Positions 9,781 to 18,161 of a DNA stretch of 64,000 nt are shown here, in pieces. Every line of letters starts with the position of its first letter. Positions within the stretch are counted from its first letter, which is position 1. The position numbers and the translations under genes are program-made. The notes below the pieces were generated by a model. It worked only from the letters and a program-made list of their open reading frames with translations. It was not told the origin of the DNA and did not search any database. Where the stretch lies: the NCBI GenBank assembly GCA_016715625.1, contig JADJZU010000003.1, positions 62,001-126,000 of the forward strand, in the 5' to 3' direction. Source of the stretch: Bacteroidota bacterium. Lineage in GTDB: Bacteria; Bacteroidota; Bacteroidia; Chitinophagales; LD1.

Positions 9781-10440
9781 ATGCCCTCAATAGAAGTTCT
9801 TGATTTAGGGATAAACCCCTACCAACATATTTTGAAACTGCAGGAAAAACTTTTCCATGCCAACCTCGAGTGCAAAGACCATAATCGTCCTACACAAAAC
9901 ACTATAATACTCTGTGAACATCACCCGGTATATACGCTCGGAAAAAGTGGAAAACGTGAAAATATCCTGGTAAGCGATGAAGAGCTGGCGACAGAATACT
10001 ACCATGTGAACAGAGGTGGAGATGTTACATTTCATGGCCCCGGTCAACTAGTAGTCTACCCCATTCTCGATTTGGAAACATTAGGTATTGGTCTGGCGCA
10101 ATACATCTTCAAACTAGAACAGGTAGTTATTGAAACATTGCTGCAGTACAAGATAAACTGTGTTCGAATAGAGAATGCAGCAGGGTTATGGATTATTGAT
10201 GAGATGAATAATGAGCGAAAAATCTGTGCTATTGGTGTAAAATCAAGCAGGCACATTACTATGCATGGCATAGCCATCAACTTAAATACGGATTTGAGCT
10301 GGTTTAGCAAAATCATCCCCTGTGGACTGCAAGGTAAAGGAGTTACCTCACTTGAAAAAGAAACGGGCAATAAGGTAAATATGAATGCATTTAAAAAAGT
10401 GTTCGAAAACACCTTCAAACGGGAATTTAATTTTCGCTAA
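9781..10440 (+). CDS. lipB: Lipoyl(octanoyl) transferase
   Basis: Transfers octanoyl groups from acyl carrier protein to lipoyl domains of 2-oxoacid dehydrogenases and the glycine cleavage H protein, the first step of endogenous lipoate synthesis. The 219-residue protein has RGGDVTFHGPGQLVVYP (residues 78-94), the acyl-pocket motif. The catalytic lysine is Lys147 in RKICAIG and the nucleophile Cys181 in IIPCGLQG, followed by GVTSL. It is the third gene of the likely coaD-unknown-lipB operon. Its TAA stop interleaves with the stop of the convergent HMG-CoA reductase gene, sharing the four bases CTAA at 10437-10440. Confidence 0.96.
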   Translation: MPSIEVLDLGINPYQHILKLQEKLFHANLECKDHNRPTQNTIILCEHHPVYTLGKSGKRENILVSDEELATEYYHVNRGGDVTFHGPGQLVVYPILDLETLGIGLAQYIFKLEQVVIETLLQYKINCVRIENAAGLWIIDEMNNERKICAIGVKSSRHITMHGIAINLNTDLSWFSKIIPCGLQGKGVTSLEKETGNKVNMNAFKKVFENTFKREFNFR

Positions 10441-11780
10441 TCTTCATTCTTACGTAAACTCTCGATAAAATCGCGCACCGCAGCTACACTTACTGTTTTA
10501 TCTTCAAAAAACTTTTTTGCAGCTTCCGATTCCTCTTGAGTCGCTTTCAAACCAGCCAAAATGTTGGTCAAATGCATTTTCATGTGCCCGGCTTGAATGC
10601 CCACTGTGGTTAATGATCGGAGTGCAGCAAAATTTTGTGCCAGCCCAACAGTGGCGATAATCTCCATCAACTTTTTAGCGTTGGGACTCCCCAATAATTC
10701 CAGTGACCTTTTGGCCAGTGGATGCAAAGACGTTAAGCCTCCAACAGTACCCACGGCAATTGGAATATCTAACCAAAACCGGAATACTCCATCTTCCACT
10801 TTGCAATGAGAAAGACTACGATAAACGCCATCGCGACAAGCATAAGTGTGTGCACAGCTTTCCACCGCTCTAAAATCATTTCCGGTGGCTATAACAACGG
10901 AATCAATTCCATTCATAATTCCTTTGTTGTGAGTAGTAGCACGGTAAGGATCTATACGGGCAATATTTACAGCACGTTCAAATTTTGCAGCAAACTCTTC
11001 AGCATTCAAAGCACCATTATCAAATGTCCCCAACTCTTCCACTTTACAACTCACTTCGGCTCTCACCAGGCACTCCGGGGTATAATTGGAAAGAATACAC
11101 ATCACTATCTCCAAAGCTTTCTCCTGCTCGGTGAAAAGCTTGGAAGCCACGACTTTCTCTTGCAGAAGTTTGCCAAACTCTTCCAAACAGCTATTGATAA
11201 AATTGGCCCCCATACTATCCACTGTTTCAAAATAGGCCCGCAACTGATAATAATCTTTCTCCAAATCGGTGAAGTCGAAAATTTCCATATCCAGGACTCC
11301 TCCTCCCCTTTCATCCATCTTGGCTGTAATTTGTTTTACGCCCAACTTCAGGTCGTTTTTTATCTCTTGGAAAAAACCGAACAATTTTTGCTTATCTCCT
11401 TTGTAGATGAAGTGTACTTGTCCCACTTTTTTTGTTGATAAAACTGCCGCTTTAAAACCACCGCGAGTGCTCCAATATTTAGCTGCATTGGCGGCAGCTG
11501 CTACTACGCTGCTTTCTTCGGTCACCATGGGTACCGCAAAAATTTCACCGTTGATCTTGAAGTTAGGGGCTATCCCAAACGGCACCGGAAAGTTAGTCAG
11601 TGTATTCTCGCTAAATCCATCCAACAATTTCTGAGCTTCCACATTATCATGCCAATACTCCGCAAACTCTTTTACTACCTCCACCGGATTGGCGTATAGA
11701 AAATTCTTTGCCAGCCAAACGATTTTGTCTCGTTTGGTCATTTTAGAAAACCCGGCAATCTCCTTTTCGTTCTCCTGCAT
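10437..11780 (-). CDS. mvaA: Hydroxymethylglutaryl-CoA reductase, class II
   Basis: Reduces (or in some bacteria oxidises) HMG-CoA/mevalonate, and points to isoprenoid synthesis through mevalonate rather than the MEP route. The sequence belongs to the bacterial class II group: ENTLTNFPVPFGIAPNFKIN (residues 58-77), catalytic glutamate in TEESSVV (Glu89), lysine in THNKGIMNG (Lys286), aspartate region ATGNDFRAVE, and C-terminal histidine in AGHMKMHL. I chose the ATG at 11780 (447 residues, beginning MQENEKEIAGFS). The frame extends upstream to a TTG at 11843, but that leader is unlike family N-termini. No other mevalonate-pathway gene lies in the window. Confidence 0.94.
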   Translation of the reverse strand: MQENEKEIAGFSKMTKRDKIVWLAKNFLYANPVEVVKEFAEYWHDNVEAQKLLDGFSENTLTNFPVPFGIAPNFKINGEIFAVPMVTEESSVVAAAANAAKYWSTRGGFKAAVLSTKKVGQVHFIYKGDKQKLFGFFQEIKNDLKLGVKQITAKMDERGGGVLDMEIFDFTDLEKDYYQLRAYFETVDSMGANFINSCLEEFGKLLQEKVVASKLFTEQEKALEIVMCILSNYTPECLVRAEVSCKVEELGTFDNGALNAEEFAAKFERAVNIARIDPYRATTHNKGIMNGIDSVVIATGNDFRAVESCAHTYACRDGVYRSLSHCKVEDGVFRFWLDIPIAVGTVGGLTSLHPLAKRSLELLGSPNAKKLMEIIATVGLAQNFAALRSLTTVGIQAGHMKMHLTNILAGLKATQEESEAAKKFFEDKTVSVAAVRDFIESLRKNED

Positions 11781-11923
11781 AATTGGCGCGAATGTAATTT
11801 CCGATTCGAAATTTGAATAAGATATTCTACTGCTTTTGGTCAATCCGCAATGAGGCTAATTAAATTTGACGGAAGAATCCGTTAAAAATCAGCAAAGAGA
11901 AATAGAGAAGTAATCTTAGCAAC

Positions 11924-11931
11924 TACATTTG
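11924..11931 (+). promoter_or_regulatory. Possible -7 element for the kinase gene
   Basis: TACATTTG fits the TAnnTTTG -7 consensus and ends only 4 bases before the kinase ATG at 11936. If it is used, the transcript would be leaderless or nearly so. I see no good TTTG at the -33 position, so this is weak. Confidence 0.3.
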
Positions 11932-11935
11932 TGAC

Positions 11936-13522
11936 ATGAACATCCGTCATATCAATTTCATTATTGCGGCCATTTCTGTTGCGCTCTTAGGACTCATTTT
12001 TATTCAAATTAACTGGATAAAACAAAACTATCAGGTGCGCGAAGAGCGGTTTGATCAGGGCGTGTATCTCGCTTTGAATCATGTTGCACACAGTATTGAA
12101 CGAGATGAAGCCGTTAATTATTTTGAAAGTTCAGGATTAAACGATTTTGGCAGAAACATCAACAAGATGTATGATACGGTGCAGAGCATTAAGGCCTACA
12201 CCCCCGGTTTTCAGCTGGTGGATTCTATTGGACAACATGCTATGAAGTTTGGGTTCAGCGACAGTAGCGGCTCCTTTGTTTCCAAGTTTATGGGAACCAT
12301 CACTTATGTAAAAGAGAAAGCAGAAAAGCTACACGAACAACAGATAAGTAAGGATGTTCAAATGATGGGCGATGTAGACCGTGAAAGGCACATCATTGAA
12401 ATGCAATTTGCCAAATACAATCGCATGTTTCAGGATTTGGCCATGCAATTCATGTTAGATGACAAATGCCTGACCAACCGAATTACAAAAGATCAGGTAC
12501 AGCTAATGATGGAAGAAGAGTTCAAAAAAGAGGGAATCAATACTCCTTTCCAGTTTGCCATGTTTGATAACTGGTCTCCCGGTATGCTTTTTGGAACCTT
12601 AAACATTACAAAAGAGCAAGCCCAATCCACTAATTTTTACAGCATACCGCTCTTTGCGAATGATCTCTACGAAAACTCTGGTTACCTCGTTGTTACATTT
12701 CCCGATAAACAGAACTATATTTTTCAAAGTATGTGGCTGATGCTTTCCGCTACATTGGCATTTGTCTTAATCATTTTGGCATCGTTTGGTGGTTCGTTTT
12801 ACATTATTTATCGTCAAAAAAAGTTGGACGAATTGAAGACAGACTTCATCAACAATATGACCCATGAGTTTAAAACTCCGGTAGCCACCATTTCGCTGGC
12901 CAGTCAAATGTTGAAGAAAGACAGAGTAATTGAAAACAAAGAGAAAATTCTGAATTACTCCAACATCATAGACGAAGAAAACAAGCGACTAAGCGGACAT
13001 ATTGAGAATGTGCTGCAGGTGGCACGACTCGATCGTGGTGAGTTTAAGCTGAATAAAGAATCGGTGAACATGAACCAACTGATTGACGACATTGCCGATT
13101 CGTTGGAGTTAAGATTACAGAGCGAAAATGGAACTATTACTAAAAAACTATTGGCCGAAAATCCGGTTATTCAGGCCGACATTTTCCATATCACCAACGC
13201 ATTGCATAACATTTTTGACAATGCAATTAAGTACAGAAAGGAAGACTTATTGAAAATATCGGTTGCTACACGAAGCGATTCAAAAGGTGTATATGTATCT
13301 ATAGAGGACAACGGGATAGGCATCTCCAAGGAAAATCAGAAAAAGATATTTGAAAAATTTTATCGGGTTCCTACCGGAAACATTCACAATGTAAAAGGTT
13401 TTGGACTAGGCCTTAGCTACGTCAAAGTATTGGTGGATGCGCATCATGGCACCATAAAAGTATCCAGCGACATAGGGAAAGGGACACGTTTCGAAATATT
13501 TTTACCCTTTAAAACGACCTAA
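11936..13522 (+). CDS. Sensor histidine kinase (RprX-like)
   Basis: A 528-residue two-transmembrane sensor kinase. TM1 spans about residues 7-27 and TM2 about 267-292, leaving a periplasmic sensor domain of about 240 residues that I do not recognise. The H-box MTHEFKTPVATISLA holds the phospho-accepting His310. The ATPase domain has an N-box (NALHNIFDNAIKYR), G1 (EDNGIGI), an F-box (EKFYRVPTGN) and G2 (GFGLGLSY). It lies just upstream of an OmpR-type regulator (84 bp gap), and the architecture matches RprX of the RprXY pair of Bacteroidota, but the ligand cannot be inferred. Confidence 0.93.
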   Translation: MNIRHINFIIAAISVALLGLIFIQINWIKQNYQVREERFDQGVYLALNHVAHSIERDEAVNYFESSGLNDFGRNINKMYDTVQSIKAYTPGFQLVDSIGQHAMKFGFSDSSGSFVSKFMGTITYVKEKAEKLHEQQISKDVQMMGDVDRERHIIEMQFAKYNRMFQDLAMQFMLDDKCLTNRITKDQVQLMMEEEFKKEGINTPFQFAMFDNWSPGMLFGTLNITKEQAQSTNFYSIPLFANDLYENSGYLVVTFPDKQNYIFQSMWLMLSATLAFVLIILASFGGSFYIIYRQKKLDELKTDFINNMTHEFKTPVATISLASQMLKKDRVIENKEKILNYSNIIDEENKRLSGHIENVLQVARLDRGEFKLNKESVNMNQLIDDIADSLELRLQSENGTITKKLLAENPVIQADIFHITNALHNIFDNAIKYRKEDLLKISVATRSDSKGVYVSIEDNGIGISKENQKKIFEKFYRVPTGNIHNVKGFGLGLSYVKVLVDAHHGTIKVSSDIGKGTRFEIFLPFKTT

Positions 13523-13530
13523 TCCTTTTG

Positions 13531-13590
13531 TTAAGAAACCTTAAGGAATACTGTTTGTTAAAAAAATGGCTCCACGTTTGTTTTAACAAA
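13531..13590 (+). promoter_or_regulatory. Candidate operator between kinase and regulator
   Basis: Two structures lie in this 84 bp gap. TTAAG occurs twice with 10-base periodicity (13531-13535 and 13541-13545), the half-site arrangement typical of OmpR-family regulators. An inverted repeat TTTGTTAAAA / TTTTAACAAA (13554-13563 and 13581-13590) encloses a 17-base spacer, and a further TTTGTTAA occurs at 13527-13534. This would suit autoregulation of the response regulator, which is an inference from pattern only. Confidence 0.35.
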
Positions 13591-13605
13591 TGAAAAATAA
13601 CTAAA

Positions 13606-14299
13606 ATGAACAGCCAAAAGAAAAAAGTATTACTGGTGGAAGACGACACCAATCTTGGTAATTTACTTCAAGATGCCCTGGATGACAAAAATTTCGAGGT
13701 AGTGCTTAAAAGAAATGGAGAAGACGGTTTCCATGAGTTTAAAGCCAATCGTTTTGATATTTGCATACTTGACGTGATGATGCCCAAAAAGGATGGATTT
13801 ACCCTGGCGAGCGAAATCAGGAAAATGAACAGTCAGATTCCTATTATTTTTCTCACCGCCAAAGCCATGAAAGAAGATACCATTCAAGGCTTAAAACTGG
13901 GAGCCGATGATTATATTACCAAGCCTTTTAGCATGGAAGAATTGACCTTAAGAATGGAAAACATTTTTAAGCGATTACCCAAGGAAGAATTAAACACTAA
14001 AAATGAGTTCACCATCGGTAAATTCGATTTCAACAACACCTTACGCACATTGAAAATCGGAAGCAAGGAAACCAAACTCACTACCAAAGAATCGGAGCTT
14101 TTAAAAATCCTTGCGCTTTACCAGGATAAACTCTTACCAAGGGAAGTAGCACTAAACACAGTGTGGGGCACAGATTCCTACTTTGCGGGCCGACATGGAT
14201 GTATATATTGCAAAACTTCGCAAATATTTGAAAGATGATGCCAACGTAGAAATCATTAACGTTCATGGTAATGGATTTAAAATGGTGCTTAAGAAGTAA
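13606..14299 (+). CDS. OmpR-family response regulator (RprY-like, one frameshift)
   Basis: Receiver domain with acidic pocket VEDD (Asp13, Asp14), phospho-acceptor Asp56 in CILDVMMPKKDGF, and the signature lysine in YITKPFSMEELTLR. The C-terminal winged-helix domain has TTKESELLKILA and REVALNTVWG. The frame then breaks near 14190: the first frame ends at 14238 in unrelated residues, while the next continues as MDVYIAKLRKYLKDD and VEIINVHGNGFKMVLKK to the stop at 14297-14299. Removing one base in GGGCC gives a 230-residue protein of normal length with an intact recognition helix. It partners the kinase upstream and is followed by a strong terminator. Confidence 0.92.
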
Positions 14300-14322
14300 C
14301 ACCTTCCCATCCTCATACAGAT

Positions 14323-14356
14323 AAGCGGCACCTAAATTGGGTGCCGCTTTGTTTTT
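14323..14356 (+). terminator. Rho-independent terminator of the kinase/regulator operon
   Basis: A 10-bp perfect stem, AAGCGGCACC with GGTGCCGCTT, has a 6-base loop and is followed by TGTTTTTG. It lies 24 bases after the regulator stop. Confidence 0.85.
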
Positions 14357-14363
14357 GGGCCCA

Positions 14364-14393
14364 TTTGGGTTTTAATTGGAAAAATTACTTTTG
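14364..14393 (+). promoter_or_regulatory. Strong Bacteroidota-type promoter
   Basis: TTTG at 14364-14367, an 18-base spacer, then TACTTTTG at 14386-14393 match the primary sigma factor consensus of Bacteroidota. The predicted start is near 14400, 11 bases before the ATG at 14411. Confidence 0.7.
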
Positions 14394-14410
14394 CGGCCTC
14401 ATTTTAATCT

Positions 14411-15319
14411 ATGGCGACCTTTAAAGGATTAGTAAGCACCGTTAAAAACATTCTAAACATGGCAAAAGGAAAAGACAAGAAGAAGAGTACAGTGAAAGCA
14501 AAGCCTATTTCGAAACCAAAACCGGCAGCTAAAAAGGCTAAAGCCAAGCCCGAGCTAAAAAGTGAGCAAACCAGTGGCTAAAAAGAAAGTAGCAGCCAGC
14601 AAAAAACCGATAGCCAAAAAGCAGCTAAACCCGTAGCCAAGAAAAAAGCAGTGGTTAAGCCTATAAAAAAAGTGTTGAAAAAAGTAGCTCCCAAAGCGAA
14701 ACCCATAGCGAAGAAAATTGTAAAACCTGCTAAACCTGCTCCAAAAAAGATTGCGCAGAAAGCAGTTGCTAAACCGGTAGCTCCTAAAGCAGTTGCCGCT
14801 AAGCCAGCCCCTGTAAAATCTAAACCGGTAGTGCAGGCGAAAGCACCAATAAAAAAATCAAAGCCTGTGCAGACAAATGATAACCTACATCGTTATAGTG
14901 ACGAAGATTTGAAAGAATTCAAAACGCTGATTGACAAAAAACTGAATGCCGCCCGCGAAGAACTCGCATACTTGAAAGATGCTTTGGACAACCATACTGA
15001 TAGCCAAGCAGGGAACAAGGCGTGGAATATGGAGGAAGGAACAGATACATCTGAAATGGAAACGCTCATGAATCAGATAAGCCGCCAGCACACGTATATC
15101 CGAAATCTGGAACTAGCGTTGGTAAGAGTTGAAAATAAAACATATGGAATTTGCAGATCTACCGGGCAACTCATCCCCAAAGAAAGACTTCGCGTAGTTC
15201 CTCATGCCACTCTTTGCCTAGAAGCCAAGATGAGCCGAAAGAAAGAAGACTCACAAGGCAGCGAACAATCAGCCACCTCTGCGCCACCGGCAGATTTTGC
15301 TGAAAACTTCGAAGATTAA
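14411..15319 (+). CDS. DksA/TraR-like protein with lysine-rich H1-like tail (two frameshifts)
   Basis: The C-terminal half resembles TraR/DksA-type RNA polymerase-binding regulators: a helical hairpin (DEDLKEFKTLIDKKLNAARE) and a zinc-finger-like segment ending in SRKKE. That finger is degenerate, YGICRSTG then ATLCLEAK, so only two of the four zinc cysteines remain. The N-terminal 150 or so residues are almost entirely Lys, Ala, Pro and Val (KPVAKKKVAASKKP, KPIAKKIVKPAKPAPKK), like a histone H1 tail. The frame is lost near 14561 and regained near 14625; one extra and one missing A in A-runs explain it and preserve the repeat chemistry. Full length is 302 residues, or 286 from the ATG at 14459. 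Confidence 0.8.
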
Positions 15320-15324
15320 TATTC

Positions 15325-15357
15325 AAAAAAAGCCGTCACTAATCTGACGGCTTTTTT
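15325..15357 (+). terminator. Rho-independent terminator after the DksA-like gene
   Basis: AAAAAAGCCGTCA and TGACGGCTTTTTT form a 13-bp perfect stem with a 7-base loop (CTAATC region). The flanking A and T tracts would allow it to work in both directions, and it lies just after the stop at 15319. Confidence 0.9.
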
Positions 15358-15392
15358 CGTTGATTCGCTATCAGCAATCCCGTTTTCAAAGA

Positions 15393-15400
15393 TATATTTG
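15393..15400 (+). promoter_or_regulatory. Possible -7 element for miaB
   Basis: TATATTTG matches TAnnTTTG and lies 17 bases before the miaB ATG at 15418, directly downstream of a terminator. No clear -33 is seen. Confidence 0.4.
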
Positions 15401-15417
15401 CCAACCTGTTCTATACA

Positions 15418-16899
15418 ATGGAAAACACATTATACAACAACGAAGTAGCGTTCGAAATTGAACCTAAAGTGGTGGACGAAACACGCCAGGGCGAAACACT
15501 TACGTTAGAGAAAAAGAATGGCCTCCGAAGCAACGGCAAAAAATTCTATATCGAAAGCTACGGCTGCCAGATGAATTTTGCCGATAGTGAGGTAGTTGCA
15601 TCCATTTTGGCAAATGCTGGATTTGATTCCACCTCCGAATTCCTGGAGGCAGATCTCATTTTGATAAACACCTGCTCTATACGCGACAATGCAGAGCAAC
15701 GGGTTCGCTATCGGTTGCAGCATTTAGGAGCGGTAAAGAAAAAAAAACGGGGCGCTGTTATTGGTGTATTGGGCTGCATGGCCGAACGACTCAAGGAAAA
15801 ATTTCTGGAAGAGGAAAAGCTGGTAGATATTGTAGCCGGTCCGGATGCTTATAGGGCTCTACCATCGCTTATTGAAGAAGCAGAAACAGGGCAAAAGTCT
15901 GTGAATGTGCTTCTATCGCGTGAAGAAACCTATGCAGAGATTAGTCCTGTTCGATTAAACAGCAATGGAGTTTCTGCATTTATCAGCATTATGCGCGGTT
16001 GCGACAATATGTGTGCCTTTTGCGTTGTGCCTTTTACCCGTGGCCGTGAACGCAGCCGCGATGCCGAAAGTATCGTAAACGAAGCCAGAGAGCTATACAA
16101 AAATGGATATCGCGAAGTAACCTTACTGGGACAGAATGTAGATTCTTACCGATTTTCGAAAGATGAAAAGCTCGTAGGCAAAAAGTTGGTAGATGCCAAG
16201 TATGACGAGAGCGTAATCAATTTTGCACGACTAATGGAAATGGTAGCACAAATTGCGACCGACTTGCGGGTGCGTTTTTCGACTTCGCATCCCAAAGATA
16301 TGACGGATGATGTGCTGCACACGATGGCTAAATACCATAACATTTGTAAGTATATCCACTTGCCCGTTCAAAGTGGAAATTCCAGAATTTTGGGAATGAT
16401 GAACAGAACGTACAACAGAGAATGGTATCAACAGCGAATTGCAGCTATTAAAACAATAGTACCGGAAGCCGCCATTTCAACAGATATTATTGCCGGCTTT
16501 TGCTCAGAAACAGAAGAAGAACATCAAGATACATTGAGTTTAATGGAAGAGGTGAAATATTCTATGGCTTACATGTTTGCCTATAGCGAGAGACCGGGAA
16601 CTGTAGCCGCCAAAAAATTTGCAGATGACATACCGGAAGAGACTAAAAAACGTAGGCTACAGGAAATTGTGGACCTACATCGCAAGCATTCCTGGGAACT
16701 AAATCTGGCTGATGTGGGAAAGACATTTGAAGTGCTGGTAGAAGGCGTTTCGCTCAGAAATGAAGCTGAATTGTATGGTAGAAATTCTCAAAACAAAGTG
16801 ATTGTTTTTCAGAAGAAAAATCTGGCTCCGGGTATGTATGCATCTGTGAAAGTGACCGATTGCACGAGTGGAACCTTGCGAGGAGAAGTTATTGAATAG
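15418..16899 (+). CDS. miaB: tRNA-2-methylthio-N6-dimethylallyladenosine synthase
   Basis: Radical-SAM methylthiotransferase that converts i6A37 to ms2i6A37 in tRNAs reading UNN codons. The N-terminal UPF0004 domain has the three cluster cysteines Cys50 (SYGCQMNF), Cys86 (NTCSIRD) and Cys120 (LGCMAERL). The radical-SAM cluster is Cys195, Cys199 and Cys202 in RGCDNMCAFCVVPFTRGRE. The C-terminal TRAM domain includes GKTFEVLVEGVS. At 493 residues it is slightly longer than the usual 440-470 because of a 40-residue N-terminal extension seen in Bacteroidota. It is followed by a sigma-54 regulator 20 bp downstream. Confidence 0.97.
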   Translation: MENTLYNNEVAFEIEPKVVDETRQGETLTLEKKNGLRSNGKKFYIESYGCQMNFADSEVVASILANAGFDSTSEFLEADLILINTCSIRDNAEQRVRYRLQHLGAVKKKKRGAVIGVLGCMAERLKEKFLEEEKLVDIVAGPDAYRALPSLIEEAETGQKSVNVLLSREETYAEISPVRLNSNGVSAFISIMRGCDNMCAFCVVPFTRGRERSRDAESIVNEARELYKNGYREVTLLGQNVDSYRFSKDEKLVGKKLVDAKYDESVINFARLMEMVAQIATDLRVRFSTSHPKDMTDDVLHTMAKYHNICKYIHLPVQSGNSRILGMMNRTYNREWYQQRIAAIKTIVPEAAISTDIIAGFCSETEEEHQDTLSLMEEVKYSMAYMFAYSERPGTVAAKKFADDIPEETKKRRLQEIVDLHRKHSWELNLADVGKTFEVLVEGVSLRNEAELYGRNSQNKVIVFQKKNLAPGMYASVKVTDCTSGTLRGEVIE

Positions 16900-16919
16900 A
16901 ATTATACAACTAACTAACT

Positions 16920-18149
16920 ATGGAAATTCAATCAATAAAAAACAGGTTTGGAATTATCGGGAATGCTCCGGCACTTAATCACGCCATCAGTATAGCAGAG
17001 CGAGTTGCAGGCACCAACCTGACAGTGCTTATTACCGGAGAAAGTGGTGTGGGTAAAGAAGTTTTTTCGCATATCATACACCAGTTAGGCACCAGAAAAC
17101 ACAACCCGTTTATTGCCGTAAACTGCGGTGCAATTCCCGAAGGAACCATTGATTCCGAATTATTCGGGCACGAGAAAGGCTCTTTTACAGGAGCTAGTGA
17201 CGCGCGTAAAGGATATTTTGAAACCGTATCGGGAGGCACTATTTTTTTAGATGAAGTAGGAGAACTTCCTCTGGGGACACAAGCCCGGTTGCTTCGTGTA
17301 TTGGAAACAGGGGAATATATCAAGGTAGGTTCCAGCAAAGTCCAAAAAACGGATGTGCGGGTGATTACAGCAACAAATGTAAACTTACAAGAGGCGGTAC
17401 GTAACGGACGCTTTCGCGAAGACTTGTATTATCGGTTATCTACCGTGCCCATTTTTATTCCTGCATTGCGCGAACGGGGCGAAGACATCTATCTTCTGTT
17501 TCGCAAATTCTCAACTGACTTTTCAGAGAAGAACAAAATACCTACTGTTAAACTGGCGGAAGATGCCAAAAAGTTGATTTTGGGATATTCTTGGCCTGGT
17601 AATGTGAGACAATTAAAAAACGTGGCCGAACAAGTTTCCATTTTAGCAGTAGACCAAAATGTGACGGCAGATGAACTTGCCAAAATTGTTCCGGATATTA
17701 CCGATAACCGGTTGCCCGCTTTAGCCGAAGCAAGATATGAAAGCGGTGGTGGAAGCAGCTTTACAGAGCGAGAAATACTCTACAAACTAATTTTTGATGT
17801 TAAGAAAGACCTCAACGATTTAAAGCAGTTTGTATTTGACATCACCAAACATCAGGTACAAGTCGTACCGGGTTTTCAGCATACGCCTTCTACTCTACTT
17901 GAAAGACAACAGGAATCTCCGGTGATTTTATCAGGCACTCCGCAAAGCCAGCCTATCGTGTTGGAGAAAGGCAATTTTGACAAACACGAAACTGTGGATG
18001 AAAGCCTTTCACTGGCAGATATGGAACGCGACTTGATTTTAAAAGCACTCAAAAAGTATAAAAACAGACGTAAAAATGCTGCTGCTGATTTAGGAATCTC
18101 TGAACGAACGCTCTACAGAAAAATTAAGGAGTATGACATTGATGCTTAA
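16920..18149 (+). CDS. Sigma-54-dependent transcriptional activator without receiver domain
   Basis: AAA+ enhancer-binding protein of 409 residues that remodels sigma-54 RNA polymerase. It starts directly with the ATPase: Walker A GESGVGKE (residues 40-47), sigma-54 contact loop GSFTGA (87-92, where most family members have GAFTGA), Walker B GGTIFLDEVGEL, and the arginine region RFREDLYYRLS. The C-terminal Fis-type helix-turn-helix is NAAADLGISERTLYRKI. With no receiver, GAF or PAS domain its activity may be set by partner proteins or expression. The gene follows miaB closely, an arrangement I recall from other Bacteroidota. Confidence 0.93.
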   Translation: MEIQSIKNRFGIIGNAPALNHAISIAERVAGTNLTVLITGESGVGKEVFSHIIHQLGTRKHNPFIAVNCGAIPEGTIDSELFGHEKGSFTGASDARKGYFETVSGGTIFLDEVGELPLGTQARLLRVLETGEYIKVGSSKVQKTDVRVITATNVNLQEAVRNGRFREDLYYRLSTVPIFIPALRERGEDIYLLFRKFSTDFSEKNKIPTVKLAEDAKKLILGYSWPGNVRQLKNVAEQVSILAVDQNVTADELAKIVPDITDNRLPALAEARYESGGGSSFTEREILYKLIFDVKKDLNDLKQFVFDITKHQVQVVPGFQHTPSTLLERQQESPVILSGTPQSQPIVLEKGNFDKHETVDESLSLADMERDLILKALKKYKNRRKNAAADLGISERTLYRKIKEYDIDA

Positions 18150-18161
18150 GCATCATATGCA

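Noticed and set aside
11781..11843. Upstream TTG start of HMG-CoA reductase
   Set aside because: Leader residues do not match class II enzymes, and the ATG at 11780 gives the expected N-terminus.
14582..14651. Separate short lysine-rich gene upstream of the DksA-like gene
   Set aside because: Frame analysis shows the same K/A/P-rich chemistry continuing through two compensating indels, so it is one gene.
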